From contig BGKB01000512.1 of NCBI GenBank assembly GCA_003116975.1, positions 62,001 to 126,000 of the forward strand: 64,000 nucleotides of DNA. Direction: 5' to 3'. The stretch is from Aurantiochytrium sp. KH105. Lineage: Eukaryota > Sar > Bigyra > Thraustochytrida > Thraustochytriidae. Of this stretch, positions 9,843 to 19,311 are shown piece after piece. Numbering within the stretch: the first letter of the stretch is position 1; every line of letters starts with the position of its first letter. Under the pieces are notes generated by a model. It saw only the letters and a program-made list of their open reading frames with translations. It searched no databases and had not been told where the DNA came from. Position numbers and translations under genes: made by a program.

Positions 9843-10424
9843 CGCGAGCGCGCGCAAACCTCCGTCGTTGGGTTCACGCAACTCTGTCTGCCTTGTGGCA
9901 CGGTCGCAATGGAAAAAACGGGCCGATGGGATAACCGCCACGAAACCGATCATGTGCAACGTTTTTATAACCGAGGCCTTGCCAACGGCTATCTTTCATC
10001 GATTTTCTTGATCGTCATCATCATCGTCATCAATCATCATGAGCCATCGGCAGCGGTAGCGGGAAGCAAGCGTTGAAGCACGCAGGCTGTCTGTCAGGAA
10101 GGCAACAAACGTCGAGACATATCTTGTATTCATGTATGGGAAGGGGGGGGGGGGCACCGCCGACTAACTTTTAAGAAGTGAATGTGCGCCGTGCAAAGCG
10201 TCACGTGAAAGGCAAAGTCAGAGACAGAGACAGAGTCAGAGTCAGAGTGAGTCAGAGTCAGGGTTAGAGCCGAGCCAAGTCAAGGCACCAAGTTGTGAGT
10301 CCGAGTCCGGGTCATGACGTGAAGCCGCAAATCGCACAAGAAGTTGGACCAACGTTCATGCGGCGAGGGGCGCGCTGGTGGGAACACCGCCCAGGCGCGC
10401 ACCACGGCGGAGCGGCTCCGACTC
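9843..10424. promoter_or_regulatory. divergent intergenic region with G12 run and AGAGTC repeats
   Basis: Shared 5' region between the coiled-coil gene (-) and the receptor-like gene (+). It holds a poly-G run at 10143-10154, CATCAT repeats near 10015-10040, and an imperfect AGAGTC/AGAGAC hexamer array at about 10208-10262. No TATA box is convincing. Confidence 0.4.
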
Positions 10425-13400
10425 ATGACACGTGCCGTGTCAAGCAAGGTCGCTCCGCAAGAAATTGCACTCGAGTCGCGCAGCGGCGATAGCGTGCTGC
10501 TTGAGAAACCAAATACAAGTCATGATGAACTCGCTGCCAACGAAACCTCGTTGGCAAACGTTCGCATCCTTGCGAAAGAAGGCAACAGCTCAGATGTGGA
10601 AAACGCACGTTCTTCCGCAGGCTCCGAGGCCATCTCAGAAAATGACGAGCATCAGCGCAAGGTCTCACGCGAACAGGAGCTGAAAAGGCTCATCAGAAAG
10701 AACAGAAGGCGAGCAGTTGCATGCTGTCTCTTTGTACTCGTAGTCATCGGTGCGCTGGCCAGCACGTACGTATTCTTTGCGCGGGATATAAAGAGTGGTG
10801 GACGGCTCGGGGCCTGTAGTCCAGGGTACTATTGTCTCCGTGAGACCTTTCAATTCCCATGTCCCGCCGGAACATATGGCAACGCAAGTGGGCTCACAGA
10901 CAGCACGTGCTCAGGGCTTTGCGAAAAAGGATATTACTGTCCCTCGGCAAGCACGAGTTCGAGAGCCAATATATGTCCTGAAGGTTCCTATTGTCCTGAA
11001 GGAAGCGCAATGCCACTTCTGTGTCCTGCTGGGACCTTTGGCGAGGTTACTGCGCTTTCAATATCCACCTGCTCGGGATCCTGCGCACCGGGTTTCTATT
11101 GCCCTGCTGGCTCCACTTCGGCCACACAAGAAATTTGTCCATTAGGAAGCTACTGTCCAGAAGGCACGCCCGGTCCCAACACATTTCGCTGTCCGCTTGG
11201 AACGTACAATGATGCGGTGGGTCTTACCTCCATCGAAGAATGCCCGGTTTGCGAGGCAAGTCCTGGATTTGTTTGCGCCGTGGGTTCTTCAAGTACGCCA
11301 AGCGAGGATGTCATCCCTTGTCCACTGGGTCATTACTGCACCGGCATTGGGCTTCCGCTGCCCTGTCCATCGGGCACATACGGAGACGAGGAAGGTCTTG
11401 ACTCCCTAGACTGCTCTGGCCTTTGTCCCGAAGGCCAATGGTGCGCAGAAGGAACCGCAGACCCAGCAGCGACGCCTTGTCCTGGTGGTTATTATTGTCC
11501 TCGTGGGACGACGAACTATACGGACAACACTTGCTGGGAAGGCTACGAGTGCGCACCAGGGACCCCACTGCCATATCTTATTTGCCCGCAAGGAGCCTAT
11601 TGCCCGCCCGGGGTGGCCTCGGGTGTCCCGTGCCCGGGAGGGACTTTTGGCAGGTCAGAAGGACTCAAGTATGAGAATTGTTCGGGCGTGTGCCCCGCTT
11701 CATACTTTTGCACACCTGGCACGATATTGTACTATGATTCTCTGTGCCCCTCCGGCTCGTACTGCCCGGAAGGAACAACCTCGGACCGGGAGTTCTTGTG
11801 TCCTGCCGGAAACTTTTCCGCCTATACAGGACTCCAGCGTCTCGAGGACTGCATGTGCGACATAAGCTTGGATCCAGAATGTGAGCTTCGAGGTGTTTGT
11901 GCGGCCGGATACTACTGCCCTGCGGGGTCTGGCTCTGCGGTCCAGAACAAGTGTCCTTTTAATCACTATTGCCCGCAAGGTGCCAGTGAACCTTTGCTGT
12001 GTGAAGCTGAAGGATACTATTGCCTTGAGCGCGCTCATTCACCTTTTGCATACGAAAACGGAGCACGAATGCTGATATTGGAGACCCTTCCCGAAAAGGC
12101 CCGGCGATGGCAAGAAGAAAGCCCAGTCGCCGCTCAACAATACCTTTATATGGGGTACACCCTTGAAGAGGCCTTCATGGAAGAAACGTACAAGACAACT
12201 TACAATGGCCCGCTGTACAGCGAAATTACGTATGCGCCCGTACGCGGTCTGGAGGAAATCAATGTAAACGTGACCACGTATGGTTTCTTTTCTGCGACCG
12301 TGCATATTTGTGATGTGAACAACGGCACTGATGCCCCTGTCACGCTCGAGGAGATTGGTCAAATCTCCATTTCGCCAGCGACATCAGTGAACGATTCGTA
12401 CGTCTCGTCCGCGCGCTTTGGATGGACCATTCCGCGCGATGCACTGGACGGCGATATGGTGATCTGTTTGCGCATGCCACGCGGAAACCTCTCGGAAGCT
12501 CTCGTTGTATCCGACATTTTCCAAGTGACGCCTCCGTACCTCGTTCCGCCGCTCCGGGGCTTTATGACCATCCTCTTATGCTCTCTCTGCACACTCGGAA
12601 TGCTGCTCACGGCACCATGTTTTCTACTTTTCGCGGGGCGGTCTCGAGAGTACGAAGTGCGCGCCCTCATCAAACGGCCCGCGCCACAATTGATCAAGCT
12701 TCTCTCGCGCTTGCAACGTATCATTGAGCCTGCGCAATTCTTGGCGCTCCTCGTATGGAACCCGAGTATCCAGCGCGCTGGAGGCGCAGCTGAAGATATT
12801 GCCTTTTGGTGGACGCATCTCATTGCAGTGCACGTGCTGCCCATCATGGGCTTTCTTACTGCTTCAATTGTCGCCGGATCCGTGCTGGGGTGTGCGCTCT
12901 TGACTGGCGCGGCATTACGAATCTTCCGCTTGGAGCAACGTGGTGCGGAGCTGTCTTGTGCCGCGCGCTTTGTTGCCTTTGAGATTCTATTTGTGCCCAT
13001 TTTCATGACTCTCCTTGCACCTCTCGACTGCGCATATGCAGATGATGACGGTGAGTACTTGGAGTACGAGGACCAGGTCGTGATGCGCAACTTTTTTGCT
13101 GCAGATTTGCAGTGTTGGTACAACCCGATTCACCTCTTGCTTTCTGCCGGCTCTGTTGTAATTGGAGGCACATACTACTATATGAGCCTTGAATATGCCG
13201 CTCGCGATAGCGATGCTGACCTTTTGCACGTTAATACGGTCACGCGGTATCGTGTACTCATGGTGATAGCCAAATATGCTGTGTCAACGTCAAGCGGACT
13301 GGTAGATTCTACGAACGACCTACGAGACTCGATGCCTCTTCTTTTCATATGCAGCATCATATTTTTCAAGCTTTTCTATGAGGTACGCAGAATGCAGCCT

Positions 13401-15944
13401 GCTCTGGGTCGTGCGGCTCTCACAAATGATGTGTTCGCTGGCTCTCATCTTATGTTGGTCTACGCATGTGTCGCTGCGAGCCTAATCTCTCTACAAAATG
13501 CAATGGTGTCGCGGGAGGACCGGCGCACGTGGCCGCTCGTGATAGCGGGCTGCATCCTGCCGGTCCCCTTTCTCATGGGCCTGCGGCTAAATCGCCGTCG
13601 CTCGATGGCGCAGATCGAAGCGTGCAAATTCCAGGCATTGTCCACGTCACCCGCTGCCAGTGTTCGAGAGCGCGTACTCCGGGTCACGCTCGACTTCCTC
13701 GTCAGCGTTTTTTTGCATGAAAGTCCGCGCGCACAGAAAGTGGAGGAGTTCGTGCAACATCTTGGGGCCATTGCGGAGAAGGAGCCACTAGCAGGTGTCG
13801 CGCTTCGAAGGCTGATTACCGCCAATGCAGCATTTGATCTCGAGACGTTTGGCGTAAACAAGTCGGATCTCCTCTTTGCATTGGAGAGCGAACCCACAGG
13901 ACGACTCGCACTTTGCGGGTCCCCTTCAGATATGCTCAGCACAATGGTCGCACCACTCGGTGTTTGGGATCTTTCCGAAACTCCTCTCGAGGATGCAGTC
14001 TTGGCTCGAATCGCAAGCGTCATCCCTACAATGAGCGAGCTGCACACGCTTCGTCTCGGCGAGACAGTTGAAACGTCCAAAGAGACATTTTTGAGCGTAC
14101 TGGATGCGCTGAGCAGGAGCTCTTCCATTATTCATTTTTATATGAGACCCCATTCGGATCTTAATATCATTCAATACGCCAAAGAGATTGGCTTGCTTTT
14201 GCGTAAGCGCATCGCCGCTGCGCGCGAAGATTCGACGCAGGTGCCTCTGACACGTTTTGACTGCGGTGGTCATTTGAGCGTGCACTTTTTCGTCGGTCAG
14301 GATGAGACCTTTCATGACAAGTCTGTGTTGGCACCAGAAGAGCGCACCTTGATCCTTTCCCTGGGCCAAGATCTAACCATACTCAAGGTCAATATCTCAA
14401 AGCGCATGTATCGCGCCGTAGAAGATCCAGAGGGGGGGATAAATGCGTTACTGTACGAGACGTGCAGCTCTCCAGGACTATTCTCGCACCGTCTTCAACT
14501 TCAGCTTCGTCTCACGGAGGAGCACACCACACATGTTGGCCTCGCCCTCAAGCGTATCGGACCTTTTTGTACGTTGACGAGCCTGCACCTGGACAACAAC
14601 CGTATTGCTCACGCAGGAACGTCCGAAATCGACGTCACGAACTTTGAAAGAAACCCAGGCAGCGTGGCTTTGGTTGAAGGGCTACTTCACATTTTGCAAC
14701 ATGTGCAGCGCGTGAGCATTCCCCAGCACGAAGCGGAAAGCGCCGTCCAGGAGGAGGTCATGCGACAGGCTGCGAGGCGGATTGGGTGTGGAATTGCAAC
14801 CAACCCTGTCATTCAGACTCTCAATGTTGGGTTTGGCGATTTGAACATCTTACAACTTCAGCGCGAGATGGAGACAATTCAATTCGTTGAAGAGGCGTCA
14901 TTGTCCGATGCTCAGGCTTGTGCTCTGATGCCAATCATTGCAAGTAACTACAAGGTGAAAAAAGTGGAGATTCACGGTCTACCTCAAGGGCGAACGCTTT
15001 CGGACCACGGGGTGGCCGAAGTATTGACAGGACTTCAAGATTGTGTCGCTTTGCGCAAGCTCAATCTCGGTGACTGGAAATCCGGCAATCACTTTGGCGA
15101 GCTCTCACTCGTGTCGCTCAAGGAAACCGTCATTTTGCGGCGACTCGTTTCGCTGGACCTTCGTCGCTGCAATCTGAAGCCTGATATAGTTGTCGGCCTT
15201 GCAGATATGCTTGAGACAGACCCTGCAATTGCACTCGAGAGCCTCAAGCTCTCCATGAATCCAATTGGCGATGCTGGTCTCGATAGCTTAGCGAAGGCAC
15301 TTACTTCTCCAGAATGTACCCTTGTCAAGCTTTACATTGACCAGTGTGCGTTTAGCAAGGCTGGGTTTGCTCGATTTTGCGTCAAAGGACTTTGCGTCAA
15401 CGAGTCGCTCCGCAAGCTCATCTTGGACGGCAATGAGAATGTAGATCTCGACGCGCTTGCAGAGGCTTTGCGGGACGGACCTCTCGCGACTAAACTGGAG
15501 ACGCTCGCATTGGCACAGTGCGGTCTCATACACGTGGGACCACTGTGGAAGCTTGTGGCGGCCCCAGAATCTTCCGTTGATGACCCACCTGTTTTGACGG
15601 GGCTGCGTCGATTGAACCTTTCGAACAATCCGGGCCTTGTGCTTCCAACGCTGGTCCTTCCTTGCCTCGAGAACATTTCGCTGCAGCGCTGCGACCTCAA
15701 TAACGAGGATGCTGAGCGAATTTGTACTGCAGTCGAGCTTCGTGGGTGCCCACGACTATGCGGCCTGGACCTTTCTCGCAACGAGTTCACGGACGAAGTT
15801 GCCTTTCGCATCGCCAAGGTTTTGGAGAAGAAAGCGGCCAACAGTACGCTTTCGGCAGTTTGTCTGACAGAGAATGCGTTTTCAGAGGAATGTTTGGATA
15901 TTATTCGGCGTCTGTGTCCTGCAAGTGTCGTCTTGGATCTGTGA
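10425..15944 (+). CDS. receptor-like protein: Cys-rich ectodomain, seven TM helices, C-terminal LRRs
   Basis: 1839 aa from the first ATG (MTRAVSSKV). There is no classical signal peptide; a signal-anchor helix lies at about 97-119 after a basic KNRRR stop. Residues about 125-540 are a cysteine-rich array with repeated words GYYCP, CPAGTFG, GSYCPEG and CSGLCP. This is the GCC2/GCC3 or ephrin-receptor-like repeat (PF07699 type), at least eight units. A beta-rich segment follows, then about seven TM helices between 710 and 1060 (for example GFMTILLCSLCTLGMLL and MPLLFICSIIFF). From about 1190 to the end are ribonuclease-inhibitor-type leucine-rich repeats with words such as LRRLNLSNNPGL and LCGLDLSRNEFTDE. 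Predicted topology puts the Cys-rich part outside and the LRRs in the cytoplasm. The ligand and signalling partner are unknown; sensing or adhesion is an inference. Confidence 0.88.
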   Translation: MTRAVSSKVAPQEIALESRSGDSVLLEKPNTSHDELAANETSLANVRILAKEGNSSDVENARSSAGSEAISENDEHQRKVSREQELKRLIRKNRRRAVACCLFVLVVIGALASTYVFFARDIKSGGRLGACSPGYYCLRETFQFPCPAGTYGNASGLTDSTCSGLCEKGYYCPSASTSSRANICPEGSYCPEGSAMPLLCPAGTFGEVTALSISTCSGSCAPGFYCPAGSTSATQEICPLGSYCPEGTPGPNTFRCPLGTYNDAVGLTSIEECPVCEASPGFVCAVGSSSTPSEDVIPCPLGHYCTGIGLPLPCPSGTYGDEEGLDSLDCSGLCPEGQWCAEGTADPAATPCPGGYYCPRGTTNYTDNTCWEGYECAPGTPLPYLICPQGAYCPPGVASGVPCPGGTFGRSEGLKYENCSGVCPASYFCTPGTILYYDSLCPSGSYCPEGTTSDREFLCPAGNFSAYTGLQRLEDCMCDISLDPECELRGVCAAGYYCPAGSGSAVQNKCPFNHYCPQGASEPLLCEAEGYYCLERAHSPFAYENGARMLILETLPEKARRWQEESPVAAQQYLYMGYTLEEAFMEETYKTTYNGPLYSEITYAPVRGLEEINVNVTTYGFFSATVHICDVNNGTDAPVTLEEIGQISISPATSVNDSYVSSARFGWTIPRDALDGDMVICLRMPRGNLSEALVVSDIFQVTPPYLVPPLRGFMTILLCSLCTLGMLLTAPCFLLFAGRSREYEVRALIKRPAPQLIKLLSRLQRIIEPAQFLALLVWNPSIQRAGGAAEDIAFWWTHLIAVHVLPIMGFLTASIVAGSVLGCALLTGAALRIFRLEQRGAELSCAARFVAFEILFVPIFMTLLAPLDCAYADDDGEYLEYEDQVVMRNFFAADLQCWYNPIHLLLSAGSVVIGGTYYYMSLEYAARDSDADLLHVNTVTRYRVLMVIAKYAVSTSSGLVDSTNDLRDSMPLLFICSIIFFKLFYEVRRMQPALGRAALTNDVFAGSHLMLVYACVAASLISLQNAMVSREDRRTWPLVIAGCILPVPFLMGLRLNRRRSMAQIEACKFQALSTSPAASVRERVLRVTLDFLVSVFLHESPRAQKVEEFVQHLGAIAEKEPLAGVALRRLITANAAFDLETFGVNKSDLLFALESEPTGRLALCGSPSDMLSTMVAPLGVWDLSETPLEDAVLARIASVIPTMSELHTLRLGETVETSKETFLSVLDALSRSSSIIHFYMRPHSDLNIIQYAKEIGLLLRKRIAAAREDSTQVPLTRFDCGGHLSVHFFVGQDETFHDKSVLAPEERTLILSLGQDLTILKVNISKRMYRAVEDPEGGINALLYETCSSPGLFSHRLQLQLRLTEEHTTHVGLALKRIGPFCTLTSLHLDNNRIAHAGTSEIDVTNFERNPGSVALVEGLLHILQHVQRVSIPQHEAESAVQEEVMRQAARRIGCGIATNPVIQTLNVGFGDLNILQLQREMETIQFVEEASLSDAQACALMPIIASNYKVKKVEIHGLPQGRTLSDHGVAEVLTGLQDCVALRKLNLGDWKSGNHFGELSLVSLKETVILRRLVSLDLRRCNLKPDIVVGLADMLETDPAIALESLKLSMNPIGDAGLDSLAKALTSPECTLVKLYIDQCAFSKAGFARFCVKGLCVNESLRKLILDGNENVDLDALAEALRDGPLATKLETLALAQCGLIHVGPLWKLVAAPESSVDDPPVLTGLRRLNLSNNPGLVLPTLVLPCLENISLQRCDLNNEDAERICTAVELRGCPRLCGLDLSRNEFTDEVAFRIAKVLEKKAANSTLSAVCLTENAFSEECLDIIRRLCPASVVLDL

Positions 15945-16165
15945 AATGGGAATTGACCAGTTTGGTCGAAACAAAAGTGGAAGAAAAAATGTGTTCAACC
16001 AAATTTATATTTTATTGGTGCTCTTGGAAAGATAGGGATCTACCAAAGTGTTTTGTGCCTATCCTGAGCAAGTTTAGAAAACAGATTAAACGCTCACAGT
16101 TCGGCGATCCTGCCTTGCTGAAACAAAGTAAAAACGAAGTTCAACTTCCCCCACCTTGCATTACT

Positions 16166-17299
16166 TTAAACGTCACCGAGGCCAAGATACTTTTTCGCCT
16201 TGCTGACTCCCTTGTCAGAATGATTTGCTTTGGCGGCAAGTTTGTCAGAAAAGACGAGACCAAAGCCCTGCGTAACTCCATCTGTCTCACCAATGTACAG
16301 GCTCACCTGAGTCGTTGACGATGTGCGAGCGCGCACGTAGCTTGAGCAGAGATACGGAACGAGACAGGCGAACCATGGATTTGAACGACTTGGGTTGTAG
16401 ACTGTTCTCTTACCGTTGATGTTACTGACGACGACCTTGGCATGATCCTTTGTGCACCTTGCCTGTTTGAAATCGCCACTGGCAGCAAGATCACCTACAG
16501 CGTAGACGTTGGACGGCGCACCGTCAACTTGCAGCGTCGGAAGCACCTTGACCTCGCCACTCGATGAAAGCCATTCCTCGGGGAGCATTTGTAGCGTCGA
16601 TGCACTTGCCGCGCAGCCAGCCGTGAAAATGACGAGCGCACCTGGATGTTCCTTTTCGAGATCTTCTCTTGTGCGACGACCACCGCCAAGATGCATTACA
16701 ATGTCCATTTGTTCGAGTTTTTCGTGGACTGCATCCGAGAATTCATCCGCGACAGGAGGGGTTGCGGCGCTGAGGAATGTTTCTTTCGAGTGGTACAGGT
16801 GGACCTCTTTGTCTGGATGCGTGGCTTTGATCTGTGTCGAAGTCTCAACTCCGAGTGCGCCTCCGCCTACGATGACGACGACATTTGCAGCCCGAACTCG
16901 CTCCTGCTCGGCCCTAAGGTACTCGAGCATTTCGGCTTTTGACATGACCTTTTCCGGGAGCTGTCCAAAGCCGTGCGAGAGACCCATGGCAAGAATGAGA
17001 TGATCGTACTCGATCGTCTCGTGCTCGCCATTGGCCAATTCGACCTCGACCTTGTTCTCCGCAGCATTGACATTAAGCGCCGCGCCGTGCACGAGCCGCG
17101 ACGCAGGCCTCTTGACGGCCCGGGTGAGTGGCAAGAGGGCTTCTGTCTCGTACCCGGGCTTGACACACGCGCGCGTGCCGCCGATCTTATGAAAAAACCA
17201 CTCGTTTCTCTCAATGAGGGTCACGTCGATGCCGCTGGCCTCGAGCGCCCTCGTTGCGGCGATCCCCGCATAGCTGCCTCCAATTACTACGACTCGCAT
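16166..17299 (-). CDS. FSP1/AIFM2-like NAD(P)H quinone oxidoreductase, copy without targeting tag
   Basis: 377 aa FAD-dependent pyridine nucleotide-disulfide oxidoreductase of the AIF/FSP1 branch. It starts directly with the FAD dinucleotide fold VVVIGGSYAGI (3-13). It has a second Rossmann motif VVIVGGGALGVETS near 140-153 for NAD(P)H and the FAD-contact motif NVYAVGDLAASGDF near 264-277. Length and order match FSP1-type enzymes, which reduce quinones. There is no redox-active CxxxxC pair, so it is not a glutathione reductase type. The C-terminus is SKAKKYLGLGDV, with no organelle tag. Its nearest relative is the next gene (18115-19311), same strand and highly similar throughout, so this is a tandem duplicate pair. 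Start ATG 17299 is the only one compatible with the fold. Confidence 0.92.
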   Translation of the reverse strand: MRVVVIGGSYAGIAATRALEASGIDVTLIERNEWFFHKIGGTRACVKPGYETEALLPLTRAVKRPASRLVHGAALNVNAAENKVEVELANGEHETIEYDHLILAMGLSHGFGQLPEKVMSKAEMLEYLRAEQERVRAANVVVIVGGGALGVETSTQIKATHPDKEVHLYHSKETFLSAATPPVADEFSDAVHEKLEQMDIVMHLGGGRRTREDLEKEHPGALVIFTAGCAASASTLQMLPEEWLSSSGEVKVLPTLQVDGAPSNVYAVGDLAASGDFKQARCTKDHAKVVVSNINGKRTVYNPSRSNPWFACLVPYLCSSYVRARTSSTTQVSLYIGETDGVTQGFGLVFSDKLAAKANHSDKGVSKAKKYLGLGDV

Positions 17300-18114
17300 C
17301 GTCTTGAGAGTCCTTGCGCTTTTCCGTTTTGCTGCCGACTCATCACTGTCAGGCCTCGCCAGCTAGAGGCTAGCTCCAAGTCAGCCAGCCACCACCCAGG
17401 CAGCCTGTTCGGCAGCTTGTTCTTTTGGGACTTGCCTTCACCGTCACCATCTGCAATCTGCCGGAGGTCTCAGCATGGCCTTCGTCCGCTGCAGGCGTCC
17501 CGCCCGCCGAGGCCAGCCAACCTTCCAAGTCTTTGGGATACCATGGTATACTTCTGCCATCTGCAACTCCTACCCAACCCAACCTGGCAGACTCTGTCAG
17601 GCTGCCCGCGCGCGCTTGGCCGCCACGCAATGGCGCTTCCGAGAAGTGCCCGCGCCAAGGCATTCTTTCCGTACATTCATTGTCTGCATGCGGCCCCAGA
17701 GCGCGTGCACGCGCGTGCGTGCGGGGGTGCGTTATTATGCATATATATACTTGGCAAGCGTGGGAGACGGGAGGGCGGCACTGCTGGCCTTGGCGGCTGG
17801 CTGGTCATGACCACTCACATGGCCTTTAGGACGACGGATGTGAGCGAGACGCAAGCCGGTGTCGAAGGTGTCGCAGTACCGCCCGCCGGCCTCGATTCTG
17901 ACATAGGACGACAAGAAGCCGGAAAAGCAAGTACTATTTACACGAAATGGCGATGTGCACAAGTTGCCTCCGCTCACGAGGGGAGGGGGAGATAAATGTT
18001 TCACAAGGGAACCGCCGGGAAGGGGAGACAACGGTTTTAGATGAGCTTTGTGAAGGGCCTACGAAATTCACGAGCGAGAGAGAGAAAAGAAGAGACAAAG
18101 ATTTTTATGAGATT
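17300..18114. other. intergenic between the two FSP1-like genes
   Basis: 815 bp: 5' region of the downstream copy and 3' region of the upstream copy. It contains a TATA-rich stretch (TATGCATATATATAC near 17737-17751) about 440 bp before the downstream start, and a GAGAGAGA purine run near 18075-18090. No coding potential was recognised. Confidence 0.4.
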
Positions 18115-18126
18115 TTAGAGCTTGGA
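18115..18126 (-). other. PTS1 peroxisomal targeting tripeptide SKL plus stop
   Basis: The last three codons TCC AAG CTC followed by TAA give SKL, the canonical type 1 peroxisome targeting signal, preceded by KKK. Confidence 0.85.
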
Positions 18127-19311
18127 CTTCTTCTTGCCTTCCTTCTTGCCGTCGAGCATGCCAACGAACATTTTGGCCTTGCTCGCACCCTTGTCAGGAT
18201 GGTTCACATTTGGGGTGAACTTGTCATTAAAGAGAATGCCCCAAGCCTGTGTGACGCTGTCGGTTTCGCCAATGTACATGTTGATCATCGTAGGGGAAGA
18301 CGTGCGTGCCCGCACGTACGGGAATTTTGCCAGCGAATAGGGAAGCGACCACCACGGGATTGGTCGGCTGGGGTCGTACTCTGCCTTTTCGCCCATGATG
18401 TTCTTGGCGACGACTTGAACGTGATCCTTTGCCCACTTTGCCTGCTTGAAGTCGCCGGATGCGGCGAGATCGCCGACTGCATACACGTTCGATGGAGCCC
18501 CATCGACTTGCATGGTCGGGAGCACCTTGACCTCACCGGTACCCGGCTGCAGCCACTCGCTAGGGAGCATCGAAAGGGTCGTTTCGCTCGGTTGGCAGCC
18601 AGCCGTGGGAATGATTACCGCGCCCGGATGCTTTTTGGCAATCTCTTCTTCACTCAGACGCCCGCCACCGAGATGGAGCTTGACGCCATACTGGTCCATC
18701 TTCTCGAGAACGGCATTCGAGGTCTCATCGGCGATGGGAGGCTTGGCAGCACTGAGGAACTTATCGCGCGAATGATACAGGTGAACTTCCTTGTCTGGGT
18801 GGGTGGCCTTGATCTGGGTCGACGTCTCCACGCCGAGAGCGCCGCCGCCGACGACGACCACCGCCGCGGCATCGGCCAAACGCTCCTGTTCGGATGTCAT
18901 GTACTTGAGCATGTCGTCCTTGGAGAGAATGCGTTCCGGGAGCTGGCCATAGCCGTGCTTGAGGCCCATGGCGAGAACGAGGTTGTCATAGTCGATCGTT
19001 TCCTGCTCGCCATTGGCCAGCTCGACCTTGACCTTGTTGTCCGCAGGGTCGACCTTGAGCGCTGACCCGTGCACGAGGCGGGATCCCGGTCGTTTGAGGG
19101 CTTGGTTGAGAGGCAGGATGGCCTCGTTCTCGTACCCGGGTTTGACGCACGCGCGCGTGCCTCCAATTTTGTGAAAGAAGTACTCGTTTCTCTCGACGAG
19201 CGTCACGTCCACGCCGAGGGGTTCGAGTGCTCTGCAGGCCATGAGACCTGCGTAGCTGCCGCCGATCACCACGGCGCGCATCTTTGTCGCGGCTGTCTTG
19301 ACTTGATTCAT
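18115..19311 (-). CDS. FSP1/AIFM2-like oxidoreductase with C-terminal peroxisomal SKL
   Basis: 398 aa from ATG 19311 (MNQVKTAATKMRAVVIGG). Same fold order as its tandem neighbour: FAD motif VVIGGSYAGL, NAD(P)H motif VVVVGGGALGVETS, and NVYAVGDLAASGDF near the end. The chain ends KKEGKKKSKL-stop: a perfect PTS1 tripeptide preceded by lysines, so peroxisomal import is strongly suggested. Odd feature: the frame remains open upstream of the ATG, encoding an Ala/Val-rich hydrophobic stretch (about 19392-19330) but with no ATG before an in-frame TAG. Either translation starts at 19311, or an upstream exon or non-AUG start adds a membrane anchor. The reaction is presumably NAD(P)H-dependent quinone reduction; the substrate is not visible from sequence. 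Confidence 0.92.
   Translation of the reverse strand: MNQVKTAATKMRAVVIGGSYAGLMACRALEPLGVDVTLVERNEYFFHKIGGTRACVKPGYENEAILPLNQALKRPGSRLVHGSALKVDPADNKVKVELANGEQETIDYDNLVLAMGLKHGYGQLPERILSKDDMLKYMTSEQERLADAAAVVVVGGGALGVETSTQIKATHPDKEVHLYHSRDKFLSAAKPPIADETSNAVLEKMDQYGVKLHLGGGRLSEEEIAKKHPGAVIIPTAGCQPSETTLSMLPSEWLQPGTGEVKVLPTMQVDGAPSNVYAVGDLAASGDFKQAKWAKDHVQVVAKNIMGEKAEYDPSRPIPWWSLPYSLAKFPYVRARTSSPTMINMYIGETDSVTQAWGILFNDKFTPNVNHPDKGASKAKMFVGMLDGKKEGKKKSKL

Noticed and set aside
10344-10424. 27-codon extension of the Cys-rich receptor
   Set aside because: Would start at TTG; the first ATG is at 10425.
17947-19065. Long + strand frame (about 370 codons) opposite the SKL flavoenzyme
   Set aside because: It is the complement of a clear FSP1-like gene; composition is that of an antisense shadow, with no domain.
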